This document shows, one piece after another, positions 37,075 through 45,162 of a DNA stretch of 64,000 bases. The translations under genes and the position numbers were made by a program. Below the pieces are notes generated by a model, which worked only from the letters and a program-made list of their open reading frames with translations, had not been told where the DNA came from and searched no databases. How positions within the stretch are numbered: the stretch's first letter is position 1; every line of letters starts with the position of its first letter. The stretch lies in the NCBI GenBank assembly GCA_017303505.1, contig JAFLCP010000006.1:1-64000 (forward strand). The letters run 5' to 3'. The stretch comes from Planctomycetota bacterium. Lineage in GTDB: Bacteria; Planctomycetota; Planctomycetia; Pirellulales; Pirellulaceae.

Positions 37075-39105
37075 CTACTTACTTGTAGACTTACTTCGAG
37101 CCGCCTTTCGAATTTCGTCTTTGGCACCACGAATCGATTTGAGGCAATTCGGATTGTCGGCCTGCCCGGTCACTTCATATAAAAATCGGCTTGGGAATGT
37201 AGGCCGTAGCTTACCCCACTTCATGCGTTGCAGCGAAACCGACAAGGTCAATTCATCTTGAGCGCGGGTAATTCCCACGTAACAAAGTCGACGTTCTTCA
37301 TCGATCTGCTCGTCGGCCTCCCCAATACTTCGACGATGAGGCAAGAGCCCTTCCTCCATCCCCACCATATAAACGAAAGGAAACTCCAAGCCTTTCGCGC
37401 TGTGTAGGGTCATCAAAGAAATTGCGTTGCGAGCCTTATCTTTATCGTTCGAACCACCCCCAAATTCTCGACCAGCTAACGTCACTTCTTCCAAGAAGCC
37501 ATTCAATGTAGGCTCATCAGCTTCCTCTTCGTATTCCGCCACTGCATTGACAACTTCCTCGATAGCGGCGACGCGACTCTGCTGCTCTTCAGGATTCGGA
37601 TAAAGCCGACGGACTTCTGCTTCATACCCAATACTGGTAATCAACTCGCGAACTGTTTCAACCAAAGTCGTCTTGGTAGCCATTTCGGAGAAGCGAGCTG
37701 CAATTCCTTTTAGCTGCGCGATCCCCTTCTTGGCAGCTTCCGGTAACTTCTCAGCTAAATCCTTAAATTCCATCGCCTCCCATACACTCTTGCCGTCGCG
37801 AACGGCTCGATCCAAAAGTTGCTCAACGCTCTTCGCCCCCAGACCACGCGGCGGAACATTGATGATTCGCAACAATGAGGCTTCATCCCGTGGCGAATCA
37901 ATCATGCGGATGTATGCCAGAATGTCCCTCACTTCCTTGCGATCGAAGAAGGATTGACTACCGGTTAACATGTAGGGCAACTTCGCTCTTCGCAACTCGG
38001 TTTCAAAAACGCGCGGCTGCTCGTTCGTTCGAAAGAGAATAGCAAAATCTTTCGGCTCAAATTGACGATCCTCTAACCGCCTGGCGATTTCGGCGGCAAC
38101 TCCCTGAGCCTCCTCAACCTCGGTTTTGAATTGCAGAATGCGGGGTTGCTGTCCCATGCCGCGAGCGGGAATCAACATTTTGTCATGACGTTGTTTATTG
38201 AAAACAATCAAGCGGTTCGCCATCGCCAAAATGGCACCGGTCGAACGATAGTTTTCTTCTAGTCGCACAACCTTTGCGTCAGGCCAGTCTCGCTTAAAAT
38301 TCAAAATGTGCTGCACTTCAGCACCGCGCCAACCGTATATGGATTGATCGTCGTCACCCACCACACACAAATTGCGATGGCCAATGCTCAATTGCTTGAT
38401 GATTCGATATTGCGAACCATTCGTGTCTTGATATTCGTCGACCAAAACGTGATCGAAACGCTGAGCTTCTTCGCGGGCCACATCAGCAAAGTCGGACAAT
38501 AACTGCTCGGTCGCTAACAGCAAATCGTCAAAATCAAACGCACCGCACAGCTTGAGCGCTTGCTGGTAACGACGGTAACCTGCAGCAGCCAAATGCTCTT
38601 TATCTGTCCGAGCCACATCACCAGCTTGCTCAGGACGAACGGCACCGTTCTTCCATGTGCTCAATTGGTTCAGCAGGTCGCCCGGCCGCATCGTCTCGTT
38701 AGGTACACGCAGGTCTCGCAGCACCTGCCGAGCAATACTCTCTTGGTCGCCCCGATCGTAAATCGTGAACTGGGCTGGATAACCTAACTTGGGAGCGTGA
38801 CGTTTCAAAATTCGAACGCAGGTAGAGTGAAACGTGCCGATCTGCGGACGAGGAGTCTTCTTTCGAGCCCCCCCCTTGCGGTTCAAGCCCAGTTCACCTG
38901 CGATACGATGCTGCATTTCCTTCGCAGCTTTGTTGGTAAAGGTCACCGCCAAAATTCGATCCGGTTGGATCCCATTTTGGATCAGTTTTCCGATCCGGAT
39001 GGTAACAACGCGAGTTTTCCCAGAGCCGGCCCCAGCCAGCACTAGCAGGGGCCCCCCAAGAGTATGTACCGCTTCGTGTTGTGCCGGGTTGAGTTTGTAC
39101 GCCAT
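37075..39105 (-). CDS. pcrA: UvrD/PcrA/Rep-family DNA helicase
   Basis: Superfamily 1A 3'-5' DNA helicase of 676 residues, acting in repair and in clearing replication blocks. Motifs in order: Q-motif LNPAQHEAV (5-13), Walker A AGAGSGKTR (24-32), the Ib/II region with HVLVDEYQDTN, motif III GDDDQSIYGWRGA, motif IV VRLEENYRS, and motif V/VI LHSAKGLEFPFVYMVG and ERRLCYVGITRAQDEL. Length fits Rep (673) and is a little short of PcrA/UvrD (about 720). The C-terminus lacks an obvious Tudor-type tail and ends in basic residues. AGGGG precedes the ATG. Assignment among Rep, PcrA and UvrD is not certain; the gene stands alone. Confidence 0.9.
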   Translation of the reverse strand: MAYKLNPAQHEAVHTLGGPLLVLAGAGSGKTRVVTIRIGKLIQNGIQPDRILAVTFTNKAAKEMQHRIAGELGLNRKGGARKKTPRPQIGTFHSTCVRILKRHAPKLGYPAQFTIYDRGDQESIARQVLRDLRVPNETMRPGDLLNQLSTWKNGAVRPEQAGDVARTDKEHLAAAGYRRYQQALKLCGAFDFDDLLLATEQLLSDFADVAREEAQRFDHVLVDEYQDTNGSQYRIIKQLSIGHRNLCVVGDDDQSIYGWRGAEVQHILNFKRDWPDAKVVRLEENYRSTGAILAMANRLIVFNKQRHDKMLIPARGMGQQPRILQFKTEVEEAQGVAAEIARRLEDRQFEPKDFAILFRTNEQPRVFETELRRAKLPYMLTGSQSFFDRKEVRDILAYIRMIDSPRDEASLLRIINVPPRGLGAKSVEQLLDRAVRDGKSVWEAMEFKDLAEKLPEAAKKGIAQLKGIAARFSEMATKTTLVETVRELITSIGYEAEVRRLYPNPEEQQSRVAAIEEVVNAVAEYEEEADEPTLNGFLEEVTLAGREFGGGSNDKDKARNAISLMTLHSAKGLEFPFVYMVGMEEGLLPHRRSIGEADEQIDEERRLCYVGITRAQDELTLSVSLQRMKWGKLRPTFPSRFLYEVTGQADNPNCLKSIRGAKDEIRKAARSKSTSK

Positions 39106-39436
39106 CCCTGAATCCCCTTAACTAAGCCCGATAGTACGCAGCGGAAAGCCGTTTACCAAGCCCCTCTACCTGAAAGTCCTTGATCAAGGGGGAGAATGGT
39201 GCAAGTACGACTTTGCAGTTTCTGGTTCAGTTGTTACCCTTATGGATTCTTGAAAAATAGTGGCGTAAGTCGTTAGAGAATAACGATTTTGACTGCGTAG
39301 CCGGGTGTTTCTCGCAACGGGTCAAATGTTCCTAGCGGAGCTTATGCGATTGAGAAACAGCAGCGGAACCGATGAGTGTGTCGGTTTCCGAATAATACGG
39401 CGTGATAAAACGCACAAACTTTAGGAGAATGTTCAC
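39106..39436. other. 331-base intergenic leader between the helicase and the microprotein gene
   Basis: This region holds the divergent start of the helicase gene and the leader of the 32-residue microprotein gene. The one structure that I can support is the hairpin at 39364-39390, listed separately. AGGAG at 39424-39428 is the ribosome-binding site of the microprotein. I see no other gene. Confidence 0.5.
39364..39390 (+). promoter_or_regulatory. Hairpin in the leader of the microprotein gene
   Basis: CGGAACCGA, loop TGAGTGTG, TCGGTTTCCG: a nine-base-pair stem with one bulged base, about 46 bases before the microprotein start. There is no T-run, so it is not a standard terminator. It could be a leader structure or protein-binding site; no known riboswitch pattern is recognised. 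Confidence 0.35.
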
Positions 39437-39535
39437 ATGGCCAAGCCACATCGTCGGTTGAAGAAGGCGAATCACGGCGCTCGCCCAGCCAATAGCAAAG
39501 CTCGCAAATCGAAACGCAAGAAGATCAAGACCTAA
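39437..39535 (+). CDS. 32-residue highly basic microprotein
   Basis: ATG at 39437 to TAA at 39535 encodes MAKPHRRLKKANHGARPANS followed by KARKSKRKKIKT. AGGAG lies eight bases before the ATG, one of the better ribosome-binding sites in the window. About half of the residues are Lys, Arg or His and there are no acidic residues, so the product should bind nucleic acid or ribosomes. I do not recognise it as a named ribosomal protein. I recall similar short basic frames in planctomycetes but cannot confirm conservation here. It precedes the FabZ-like gene by 85 bases in the same direction and may share its transcript. Confidence 0.7.
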   Translation: MAKPHRRLKKANHGARPANSKARKSKRKKIKT

Positions 39536-39620
39536 TTTTGGTGTTGCTCGCTTGTCGTTTAACATGGAACTAACGAGCTCTTCCTTGTCTTACTCCACTG
39601 TCTAACGGGAAATTCCAATC

Positions 39621-40145
39621 GTGGCTGAGAAAGATTACATCGTGGACCCAGCCCTGCTGGATTGCAATCGTGTGATCGCAGACATCCACGAAATCCGCAA
39701 ATACAACCCTCAACGGTTCGAGATGGAACAGTTGACGGCGATTATTTACGAGGATTTGGAAAATCACGTTTGCGGTGGCTACAAGGACATTACACCCAAT
39801 GAATTTTGGGCTCGTGGGCACATGCCAAACATGCCGTTGATGCCTGGCGTCATGATGTTAGAAGCTGCCGCTCAGATGTGCAGTTACTTCGCCATGAAGC
39901 ACGACTTGCTCGGTGCCAAGATGGTGGGTTTCGGTGGTCTTGAAGACGTTCGTTTTCGCGACCCAGTTATCCCCGGTGATCGGTTGATCGTGGTCTGCGG
40001 AATGACCAAACTTCGTCGCGGAAGAATTGTCGTCTGCCGCTTCCAAGGTTTAGTCCGTGGCAGCATTGTCGTCGAGGGTATCCTCAAGGGAATCCCAATC
40101 CCAGTCGATCTCGTCAGCGAACAACTCAGCAAGATCCAAGCGTAA
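39621..40145 (+). CDS. fabZ: FabZ-like 3-hydroxyacyl-ACP dehydratase
   Basis: A 174-residue hot-dog-fold protein. Dehydratases of this family remove water from 3-hydroxyacyl-ACP in type II fatty-acid synthesis. The active-site motif is RGHMPNMPLMPGVMMLEAAAQM, with His67 and Glu81 at the catalytic positions; FabZ normally reads HFPGxPVxPGV, so PN replaces PG after the His. The sheet motif FRDPVIPGDRLIV fits FabZ/FabA. Compared with E. coli FabZ (151) it has extra N-terminal residues. The start is GTG at 39621, with GGGA upstream. Other fatty-acid genes are absent nearby, so a role in a specialised lipid pathway is possible. Confidence 0.85.
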   Translation: MAEKDYIVDPALLDCNRVIADIHEIRKYNPQRFEMEQLTAIIYEDLENHVCGGYKDITPNEFWARGHMPNMPLMPGVMMLEAAAQMCSYFAMKHDLLGAKMVGFGGLEDVRFRDPVIPGDRLIVVCGMTKLRRGRIVVCRFQGLVRGSIVVEGILKGIPIPVDLVSEQLSKIQA

Positions 40146-40214
40146 CGATGTTGCAGATTTGCTTCAGCGCCTATAGACAACACGGACAGTAACCGAAACA
40201 CAAAATCGAAAAAC

Positions 40215-40253
40215 AAAAACGGTAGGTTGCAACTTTGCAACCTACCGTTTTTT
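40215..40253. terminator. Bidirectional intrinsic terminator between fabZ and the metal-domain lipoprotein
   Basis: AAAAAC-GGTAGGTTGC, loop AACTTT, GCAACCTACC-GTTTTTT. The ten-pair G/C-containing stem is flanked by an A-run and a T-run, so it can end transcription from the plus-strand fabZ-like gene and the convergent minus-strand gene. Confidence 0.92.
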
Positions 40254-40301
40254 CGTGACTCTTCTCTTCGCGAAACTCTAGGTTCCAGCCAAAACTAACG
40301 A

Positions 40302-40658
40302 CTAGTTCAAGACTTCTGCATCGCTAAAGCCATTCTTTGACAACGCATCAATCGCTGCAGGTGCATCAAAGTTGCCATTGAAATAAATCGTAACTTCTGG
40401 CTTATCGATCGTATCTTCTTCCGATTGCTTAGCGAGTTCTACCGAAGCCACGCCCTGTTGTTCTTCCAGTGTTTTCTTCACGGTTGGCCAACAGCCGTGC
40501 GGGCAAGACATGGTTGGGACCTTCATCACCAACTTGCTCGAAGCGGGAGTTACTGCGACATCAGTTGCTTCATTGGCTTTGGCTGTTGTATCTTCTTGCT
40601 TGGAACATCCAACCAGCATGCAAGCGGAAACCACAAACGTAAGTGCCAGGAGACGCAT
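40302..40658 (-). CDS. Lipoprotein with heavy-metal-associated-like domain
   Basis: A 118-residue predicted lipoprotein if it starts at the ATG at 40658, which has GAGG nine bases upstream; an ATG five codons earlier lacks a site. The signal ends in the lipobox LVGC. The mature part is an HMA-type ferredoxin-like fold: KLVMKVPTMSCPHGCWPTVK, then a helix with EEQQGVASVELAKQ and strand VTIYFNGNF. The canonical copper-binding loop is MxCxxC; here it is MSCPHGC, spacing CxxxC with a histidine inside. A periplasmic or surface role in binding copper or another soft metal is inferred. It lies 155 bases downstream of sufSE on the same strand. Confidence 0.8.
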   Translation of the reverse strand: MRLLALTFVVSACMLVGCSKQEDTTAKANEATDVAVTPASSKLVMKVPTMSCPHGCWPTVKKTLEEQQGVASVELAKQSEEDTIDKPEVTIYFNGNFDAPAAIDALSKNGFSDAEVLN

Positions 40659-40813
40659 GGTAAAAAACCTCATTTCAACTTAGAAATTTTACAACGTTGT
40701 TTTCGACGAATTTTAGATTGAAGCGACACACCCGCCTCAGCCAGTGCCTCCACATCACCATCATCATTATAGAGGCTGCCAGCCCCCATTGAAGAGCAGT
40801 AGCGACAATTCGT

Positions 40814-42580
40814 TCAGCTTTTGGCATTCTCTTTTTTGAGCACTTCTTCGGCAAAAGCATGGATCCGTTTCGCCATCCCAGCCAGCCCATTGCGGCGTTG
40901 TAGCGTGACGAATTTATCCAAGCCAATTTTCCGAATAAATGCCTCCAAATCGAAGGCCCGAATATCTCCAGCTCTCTGACCAGAGAATAGGTGTTGCAAC
41001 AGGGCGATCAGCCCACGCACCAAGTCATTGTTGGAATCCCCAACAAATTCAATTCGATCGGGCTGTGAAGCAATAGGACGCCCTGCCAAGTAGACCTCGC
41101 TCATGCACCCGCTTACAGCGGGAGTATGTACTTTCAAGTGTGAGAAAGTTCGCGGCAGCTTTTGCCCAAGCTCGTTCAAAATCGTATTCTTCTCTAACTC
41201 AGTATCTACTAAGTCGAATTCCTCTTCGAGTTTCTCCGCCACTTGTTCAATCGATTCGGCCGCGACTCCGCTGGAGTGCTTTGCAAAAATCTCTTCAAGC
41301 CCCTGAGTTGCGTCATCTGACTTGGATGCGGCTGAGTTTCCTTTTAGCTGCACCAATCGCTTTTCGATCATCTGCTTCAGCACATCGACTAAGCGATCGA
41401 CTTCATGCTCTGTATTGTAGAAAGCCAAAGAAGCCCGACATGTTCCGGCGATACCGAGCTCGTGCATGAGTGGCATGCAACAGTGATGACCGATTCGCGT
41501 GGCTATCCCTGCTTGATTGAGTGCTTCAGAAATATCTAAGAGAGAGATGAACGGTTCTTCAATAACAAAACTGATCGTAGCAACTTTTTTGGGTGCCGTA
41601 CCAACGATGCGAACGCCCTTCACTGAACCGACGGCTTTGGTTGCATATTGAAGCAGGTGATTTTCATAGGCATGGATTCGATCCAAACCGATTGATTGGA
41701 CATATTTGATTGCAGATGCTAAGCCCAAGGCGCCGCAGATATTTGGAGTCCCAGCTTCGAATCGATGCGGCAAATCAGCGAACGTAGAGCCCTCAAACGA
41801 AACCGTTTCAATCATGTCGCCGCCACCTTTATACGGCGGCATCGATTCCATAAGTTCTTTACGGCCCCATAGAACTCCAATCCCAGTCGGCCCAAAGAGT
41901 TTGTGTCCACTAAACACAAAAAAATCGCAGCCGAGTTTCGGCAAATTAGTCGGCTGATGTGCAACAGCTTGGGCACCGTCAACCACCACCAGTGCGCCAA
42001 CCGATTTTGCAGCGTGTATTAAAGTATCAAGATCGTGAATGGTCCCTAATGCATTCGACGTTGCTTGCAGCGAAACCAATTTCGTGCGCGAAGTCAGCTG
42101 TGCTTTAAAGTCAGCCACATCGATCGAACCATCCAGGGTCGTACGAGCATGCTTTAAGGTGGCGCCTTTGGCTCTACACGCCAGTTCCCACGGAACAATA
42201 TTGGAATGGTGCTCTAAGCCGCTAACCAGCACTTCATCACCGGCAGCCAGACGGCTCCAGGCCCAACTGTGGGCCAATAAGTTGATGCCTTCGGTGGTGC
42301 CGCTAGTAAATATGCACTCTTTGGGATTCACACCGCCAAGAAACTCTGCCACGGTCGCTCTAGCAGCTTCATACTTTTCCGTTGCTTGTCGGCTGAGATC
42401 GTAAGCCCCGCGATGGATATTCGCGTTCTCGGCTTCGTAGAATTTACAGATGGTGTCAATCACGACACGAGGCTTTTGCGTAGTCGCTCCATTGTCCAGA
42501 TAGGCAAGCGGCTTGCCGTTCATCAACGTTGACAGAATCGGAAAGTCCTGGCGAATTCGTTCAACATCAAATTGATTCAT
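40814..42580 (-). CDS. sufS: SufS-SufE fusion: cysteine desulfurase with sulfur-acceptor domain
   Basis: PLP enzyme that takes sulfur from cysteine as a persulfide for Fe-S cluster assembly. I start it at the ATG at 42580 (MNQFDVERIRQDFPIL), the usual SufS N-terminus; a frame 22 residues longer begins upstream. Residues 1-410 are SufS: PLP lysine Lys227 in FSGHKLFGPTG and active-site cysteine in GHHCCMPLM (Cys367, Cys368). After a linker with Glu-rich helix, residues about 445-588 match SufE, with acceptor cysteine Cys492 in VSGCMSEVYLAG. In E. coli these are two proteins that pass sulfur between them; fusion would make the transfer intramolecular. It follows sufU on the same strand after 134 bases. 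Confidence 0.93.
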   Translation of the reverse strand: MNQFDVERIRQDFPILSTLMNGKPLAYLDNGATTQKPRVVIDTICKFYEAENANIHRGAYDLSRQATEKYEAARATVAEFLGGVNPKECIFTSGTTEGINLLAHSWAWSRLAAGDEVLVSGLEHHSNIVPWELACRAKGATLKHARTTLDGSIDVADFKAQLTSRTKLVSLQATSNALGTIHDLDTLIHAAKSVGALVVVDGAQAVAHQPTNLPKLGCDFFVFSGHKLFGPTGIGVLWGRKELMESMPPYKGGGDMIETVSFEGSTFADLPHRFEAGTPNICGALGLASAIKYVQSIGLDRIHAYENHLLQYATKAVGSVKGVRIVGTAPKKVATISFVIEEPFISLLDISEALNQAGIATRIGHHCCMPLMHELGIAGTCRASLAFYNTEHEVDRLVDVLKQMIEKRLVQLKGNSAASKSDDATQGLEEIFAKHSSGVAAESIEQVAEKLEEEFDLVDTELEKNTILNELGQKLPRTFSHLKVHTPAVSGCMSEVYLAGRPIASQPDRIEFVGDSNNDLVRGLIALLQHLFSGQRAGDIRAFDLEAFIRKIGLDKFVTLQRRNGLAGMAKRIHAFAEEVLKKENAKS

Positions 42581-42714
42581 AGGGCCATATAACTTGCTGC
42601 AATTGTTGGTTCGGGAAGCTTCCCTTCCTATCCCAAACAGGTTCACCTACCGACGTTGTAGTGTAGGGGGAATGGGGTAGGTCGACAAGGTGATCGCGAG
42701 GGACCATGATCGTC

Positions 42715-43149
42715 TTACTGCTCTTCGCCCAGATTCGGACCACCGAACTTTGCTCCGCCATCGGGATCGCCTATCGGAGAATGAATAGCCGTTTGCAACA
42801 CCTGCCAAGACAGCAAACAGCACTTTTGGCGGTTGGGGGTAAGACGCGGTCCGAACAGTTCCAGCATATCTTCAGCACTGAAGGCCTTTACATCGTCAAC
42901 CGTTTTTCCTTCGACGCACTCCATTAACATGGAGGCTGCAGCTTGAGAAATACAGCACCCCTCTCCCTCGAACCACGCCTCTCGAATTTTTCCTTCGGCA
43001 TCGATCCGCATCTCGACAACAATCTCATCCCCGCATATCGGATTCTTAGCGTGATGCCGGTGCGAGACTTGCTCACATTCGCCACGATGATAGGGATCTT
43101 CGTAATGATCCATGACACGGTCTGGGTAAATATCTTCTATTTCAGCCAT
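42715..43149 (-). CDS. sufU: Fe-S cluster scaffold SufU/IscU-like
   Basis: A 144-residue scaffold protein of the NifU N-terminal/SufU family, with three cysteine sites: Cys39 in NPICGDEI, Cys65 in GEGCCISQAAASM and Cys110 in RQKCCLLSWQVLQTA. The GEGCCISQA motif and insertion around it are of the SufU kind that partners SufS. The ATG at 43149 (MAEIEDIYPDRVM) is chosen over a TTG four codons upstream. It is transcribed ahead of the sufS-sufE fusion and probably cotranscribed. Because SufU is usually a zinc-dependent sulfur acceptor from SufS in Gram-positives, having both SufU and a fused SufE is unusual. sufB, sufC and sufD are not in the window. Confidence 0.9.
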   Translation of the reverse strand: MAEIEDIYPDRVMDHYEDPYHRGECEQVSHRHHAKNPICGDEIVVEMRIDAEGKIREAWFEGEGCCISQAAASMLMECVEGKTVDDVKAFSAEDMLELFGPRLTPNRQKCCLLSWQVLQTAIHSPIGDPDGGAKFGGPNLGEEQ

Positions 43150-43432
43150 GTTTTGCCGCAACTATCCCGTCTCGCGTTTTCTCCCAATCCCTTGGTCATC
43201 ATCTTCCGAGGACACCACTCTTCAGTGTAGGAAGACGGGCTCATACCGACAAGGAGCGTCTGATAGCCAGCATTTGCAGTTGAGCCAAAAATTGAACCAA
43301 TTAGTGAAAAACAGCACGATTTTATGGCTCGACTGAGTGAGCCAAGCATTTTGCTCTGGAATCCTTTGGCTAAACGTGCTATTGCCCCACATAGGGTTTG
43401 GTAGTTTCTAAGAATCGTATCGAGAACTTGTT

Positions 43433-44185
43433 ATGCCTTATGGACTATATGTTTCAGCGGCTGGAGCCAACGCTCAGAGCCACCGGCTGGATGTATTGAG
43501 CCACAATTTGGCAAACGTCAATACGCCCGGCTTCAAGCCGCACCTGTCGATATTGAAGGCTCGACATTCGGCTGGCATCGAAAATGGCGAAGCCCAAGCG
43601 GGCAGCGGAGGCGTGGACGACTTGGGTGGTGGTGTTGCGATCCAACCCACAGTTACCCAGTTCTCGCAAGGTCCGATTCGTGCAACTGGCGTTGATACCG
43701 ATTTTGCCCTTAACAGCGAGAACTCATTCTTTGTCGTCAGTCGCGATAACCAACAAATGTTAACGCGCGCAGGGAACTTTTCTTTTAACGCACAAGGCCA
43801 ATTGGTAACTGAAAGCGGAGACATGGTTCTCAGCACCGGTGGAAACGCGATTGCGATTGACACCACGCAGCCATACCGCGTCACTCCTGATGGTGGAATT
43901 GAACAAGGAGGAGCCAAACAACTTTTGATGATTGGCAAACCTCAAGCGGTCGGCGATTTGACGCGAGTGGGAGATAACCTCTATCGTCCATTGGGCTCAG
44001 TAAACCCTGTCCTGCCTGAAGGCCGCAGAGTTATCAACGGACACCTTGAACAATCTGCCATCCAACCCACCGCCGCAATGATGGAGTTAATTGAAGCATC
44101 GCGTGCCTATGAAGCCAACGTGCGCATGATCCAAAACCAGGATAGCGTTCTTGGTACTCTCATCGGTCGCGTATTGAGAGAGTAA
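43433..44185 (+). CDS. flgF: Flagellar basal-body rod protein FlgF
   Basis: Proximal/distal-rod protein of the flagellar basal body, exported by the flagellar type III system. The 250-residue sequence has the rod-family N-terminus MPYGLYVSAAGANAQSHRLD with HNLANVNTPGFK, and the C-terminal signature AAMMELIEASRAYEANVRMI. The central FlgE/F/G-like segment includes TRAGNFSFNAQGQLVTESGD. FlgF and FlgG are close relatives; I assign this one FlgF because the longer, more typical FlgG follows. It opens the plus-strand run flgF-G-A-H-I-J. Two hundred and eighty-three bases separate it from sufU and probably hold its promoter. Confidence 0.87.
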   Translation: MPYGLYVSAAGANAQSHRLDVLSHNLANVNTPGFKPHLSILKARHSAGIENGEAQAGSGGVDDLGGGVAIQPTVTQFSQGPIRATGVDTDFALNSENSFFVVSRDNQQMLTRAGNFSFNAQGQLVTESGDMVLSTGGNAIAIDTTQPYRVTPDGGIEQGGAKQLLMIGKPQAVGDLTRVGDNLYRPLGSVNPVLPEGRRVINGHLEQSAIQPTAAMMELIEASRAYEANVRMIQNQDSVLGTLIGRVLRE

Positions 44186-44249
44186 TGGACTGACGAAACT
44201 CACTAGAACTTAGCCGACATCTTAGCCCAACTAAAACTGACGAACAAAA

Positions 44250-44281
44250 GCTCTGAAGTATAGAAGCTCTGAAGTATAGAA
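44250..44281. repeat. Tandem repeat, two 16-base copies, between flgF and flgG
   Basis: GCTCTGAAGTATAGAA occurs twice in direct succession in the 151-base flgF-flgG gap, followed by GCACG. A two-copy slippage duplication is the simplest explanation. It does not overlap the flgG ribosome-binding site AGGAG, some 45 bases downstream. Confidence 0.85.
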
Positions 44282-44336
44282 GCACGAACCTACAAAAAGC
44301 ACTGACACCAATTAGAGCCAGTCGAGGAGAATCGCA

Positions 44337-45143
44337 ATGAGCGTACAAGCTCTTTACACCGCCGCATCCGGCATGGATGCCATGCAAACAAAACTGGATG
44401 TTATTGCGAACAACTTGGCCAACGTTAGTACCACGGGTTTCAAGCGAGATCGTGCGAACTTCGAAGATCTTTTGTATCGCAATGAAGTCTACCCTGGGAT
44501 GTTCGACAACAACCAGCTGCCTACTGCAGTGGGTACACACATAGGGTTAGGTACCCGTGTGACGAGCGTTCAAATGGACCACCGCCAAGGCACGGTTCAA
44601 CAAACAGGACGTGAATTGGATATTGCCATCGAAGGAAAAGGGTTTTTGCAAGTTACCGACCCGTTGACTCAAACCGTTCAATACACAAGAGCGGGCAACC
44701 TGAATATCAACGCCAACGGCCAGCTCGTACTTGGCTCCGCCCTAACCGGACGTGTCCTCGAACCACCGATTCAAATTCCGCAAGATGCAAGTTCCATTTC
44801 AATTAGCGCCAACGGCTTGGTTTCTATCCGCCGAACAGGCTCGCAACAAATGGAAAATGCGGGACAACTCACACTGGCAACTTTTATCAACCCCGATGGC
44901 TTGCTGAAGTTAGGTGAGAACCTTTACGCCCAAACCGACGCATCCAGCGCACCGTTGCTCAACAACCCGGGGCAAAGTGGTACGGGGGTGATTCGCCAAG
45001 GATCGCTGGAGGCATCCAACGTTGAACCCGTACAAGAACTTATCGACCTGATAACAACCCAACGCGGATTTGAGCTCAACTCACAAGCGATTCAAGCGGG
45101 TGACCAAATCATGCAACAGATCGCTAACTTGAGAAGGTTCTAA
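44337..45143 (+). CDS. flgG: Flagellar distal rod protein FlgG
   Basis: The 268-residue distal-rod subunit. N-terminus MSVQALYTAASGMDAMQTKL with NNLANVSTTGFKRDRANFED is diagnostic of FlgG, as is LGLGTRVTSVQMDHRQGTVQ near residues 67-86 and the C-terminal SNVEPVQELIDLITTQRGFE. Length is close to E. coli FlgG (260). AGGAG sits seven bases before the ATG. It is 19 bases upstream of flgA, so the genes are cotranscribed. Confidence 0.94.
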   Translation: MSVQALYTAASGMDAMQTKLDVIANNLANVSTTGFKRDRANFEDLLYRNEVYPGMFDNNQLPTAVGTHIGLGTRVTSVQMDHRQGTVQQTGRELDIAIEGKGFLQVTDPLTQTVQYTRAGNLNINANGQLVLGSALTGRVLEPPIQIPQDASSISISANGLVSIRRTGSQQMENAGQLTLATFINPDGLLKLGENLYAQTDASSAPLLNNPGQSGTGVIRQGSLEASNVEPVQELIDLITTQRGFELNSQAIQAGDQIMQQIANLRRF

Positions 45144-45162
45144 GCGAACCGCGAGGCGTCGA

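Noticed and set aside
44250-44281. Possible CRISPR-like array
   Set aside because: Only two contiguous copies without spacers and no cas genes; it is a simple tandem duplication.
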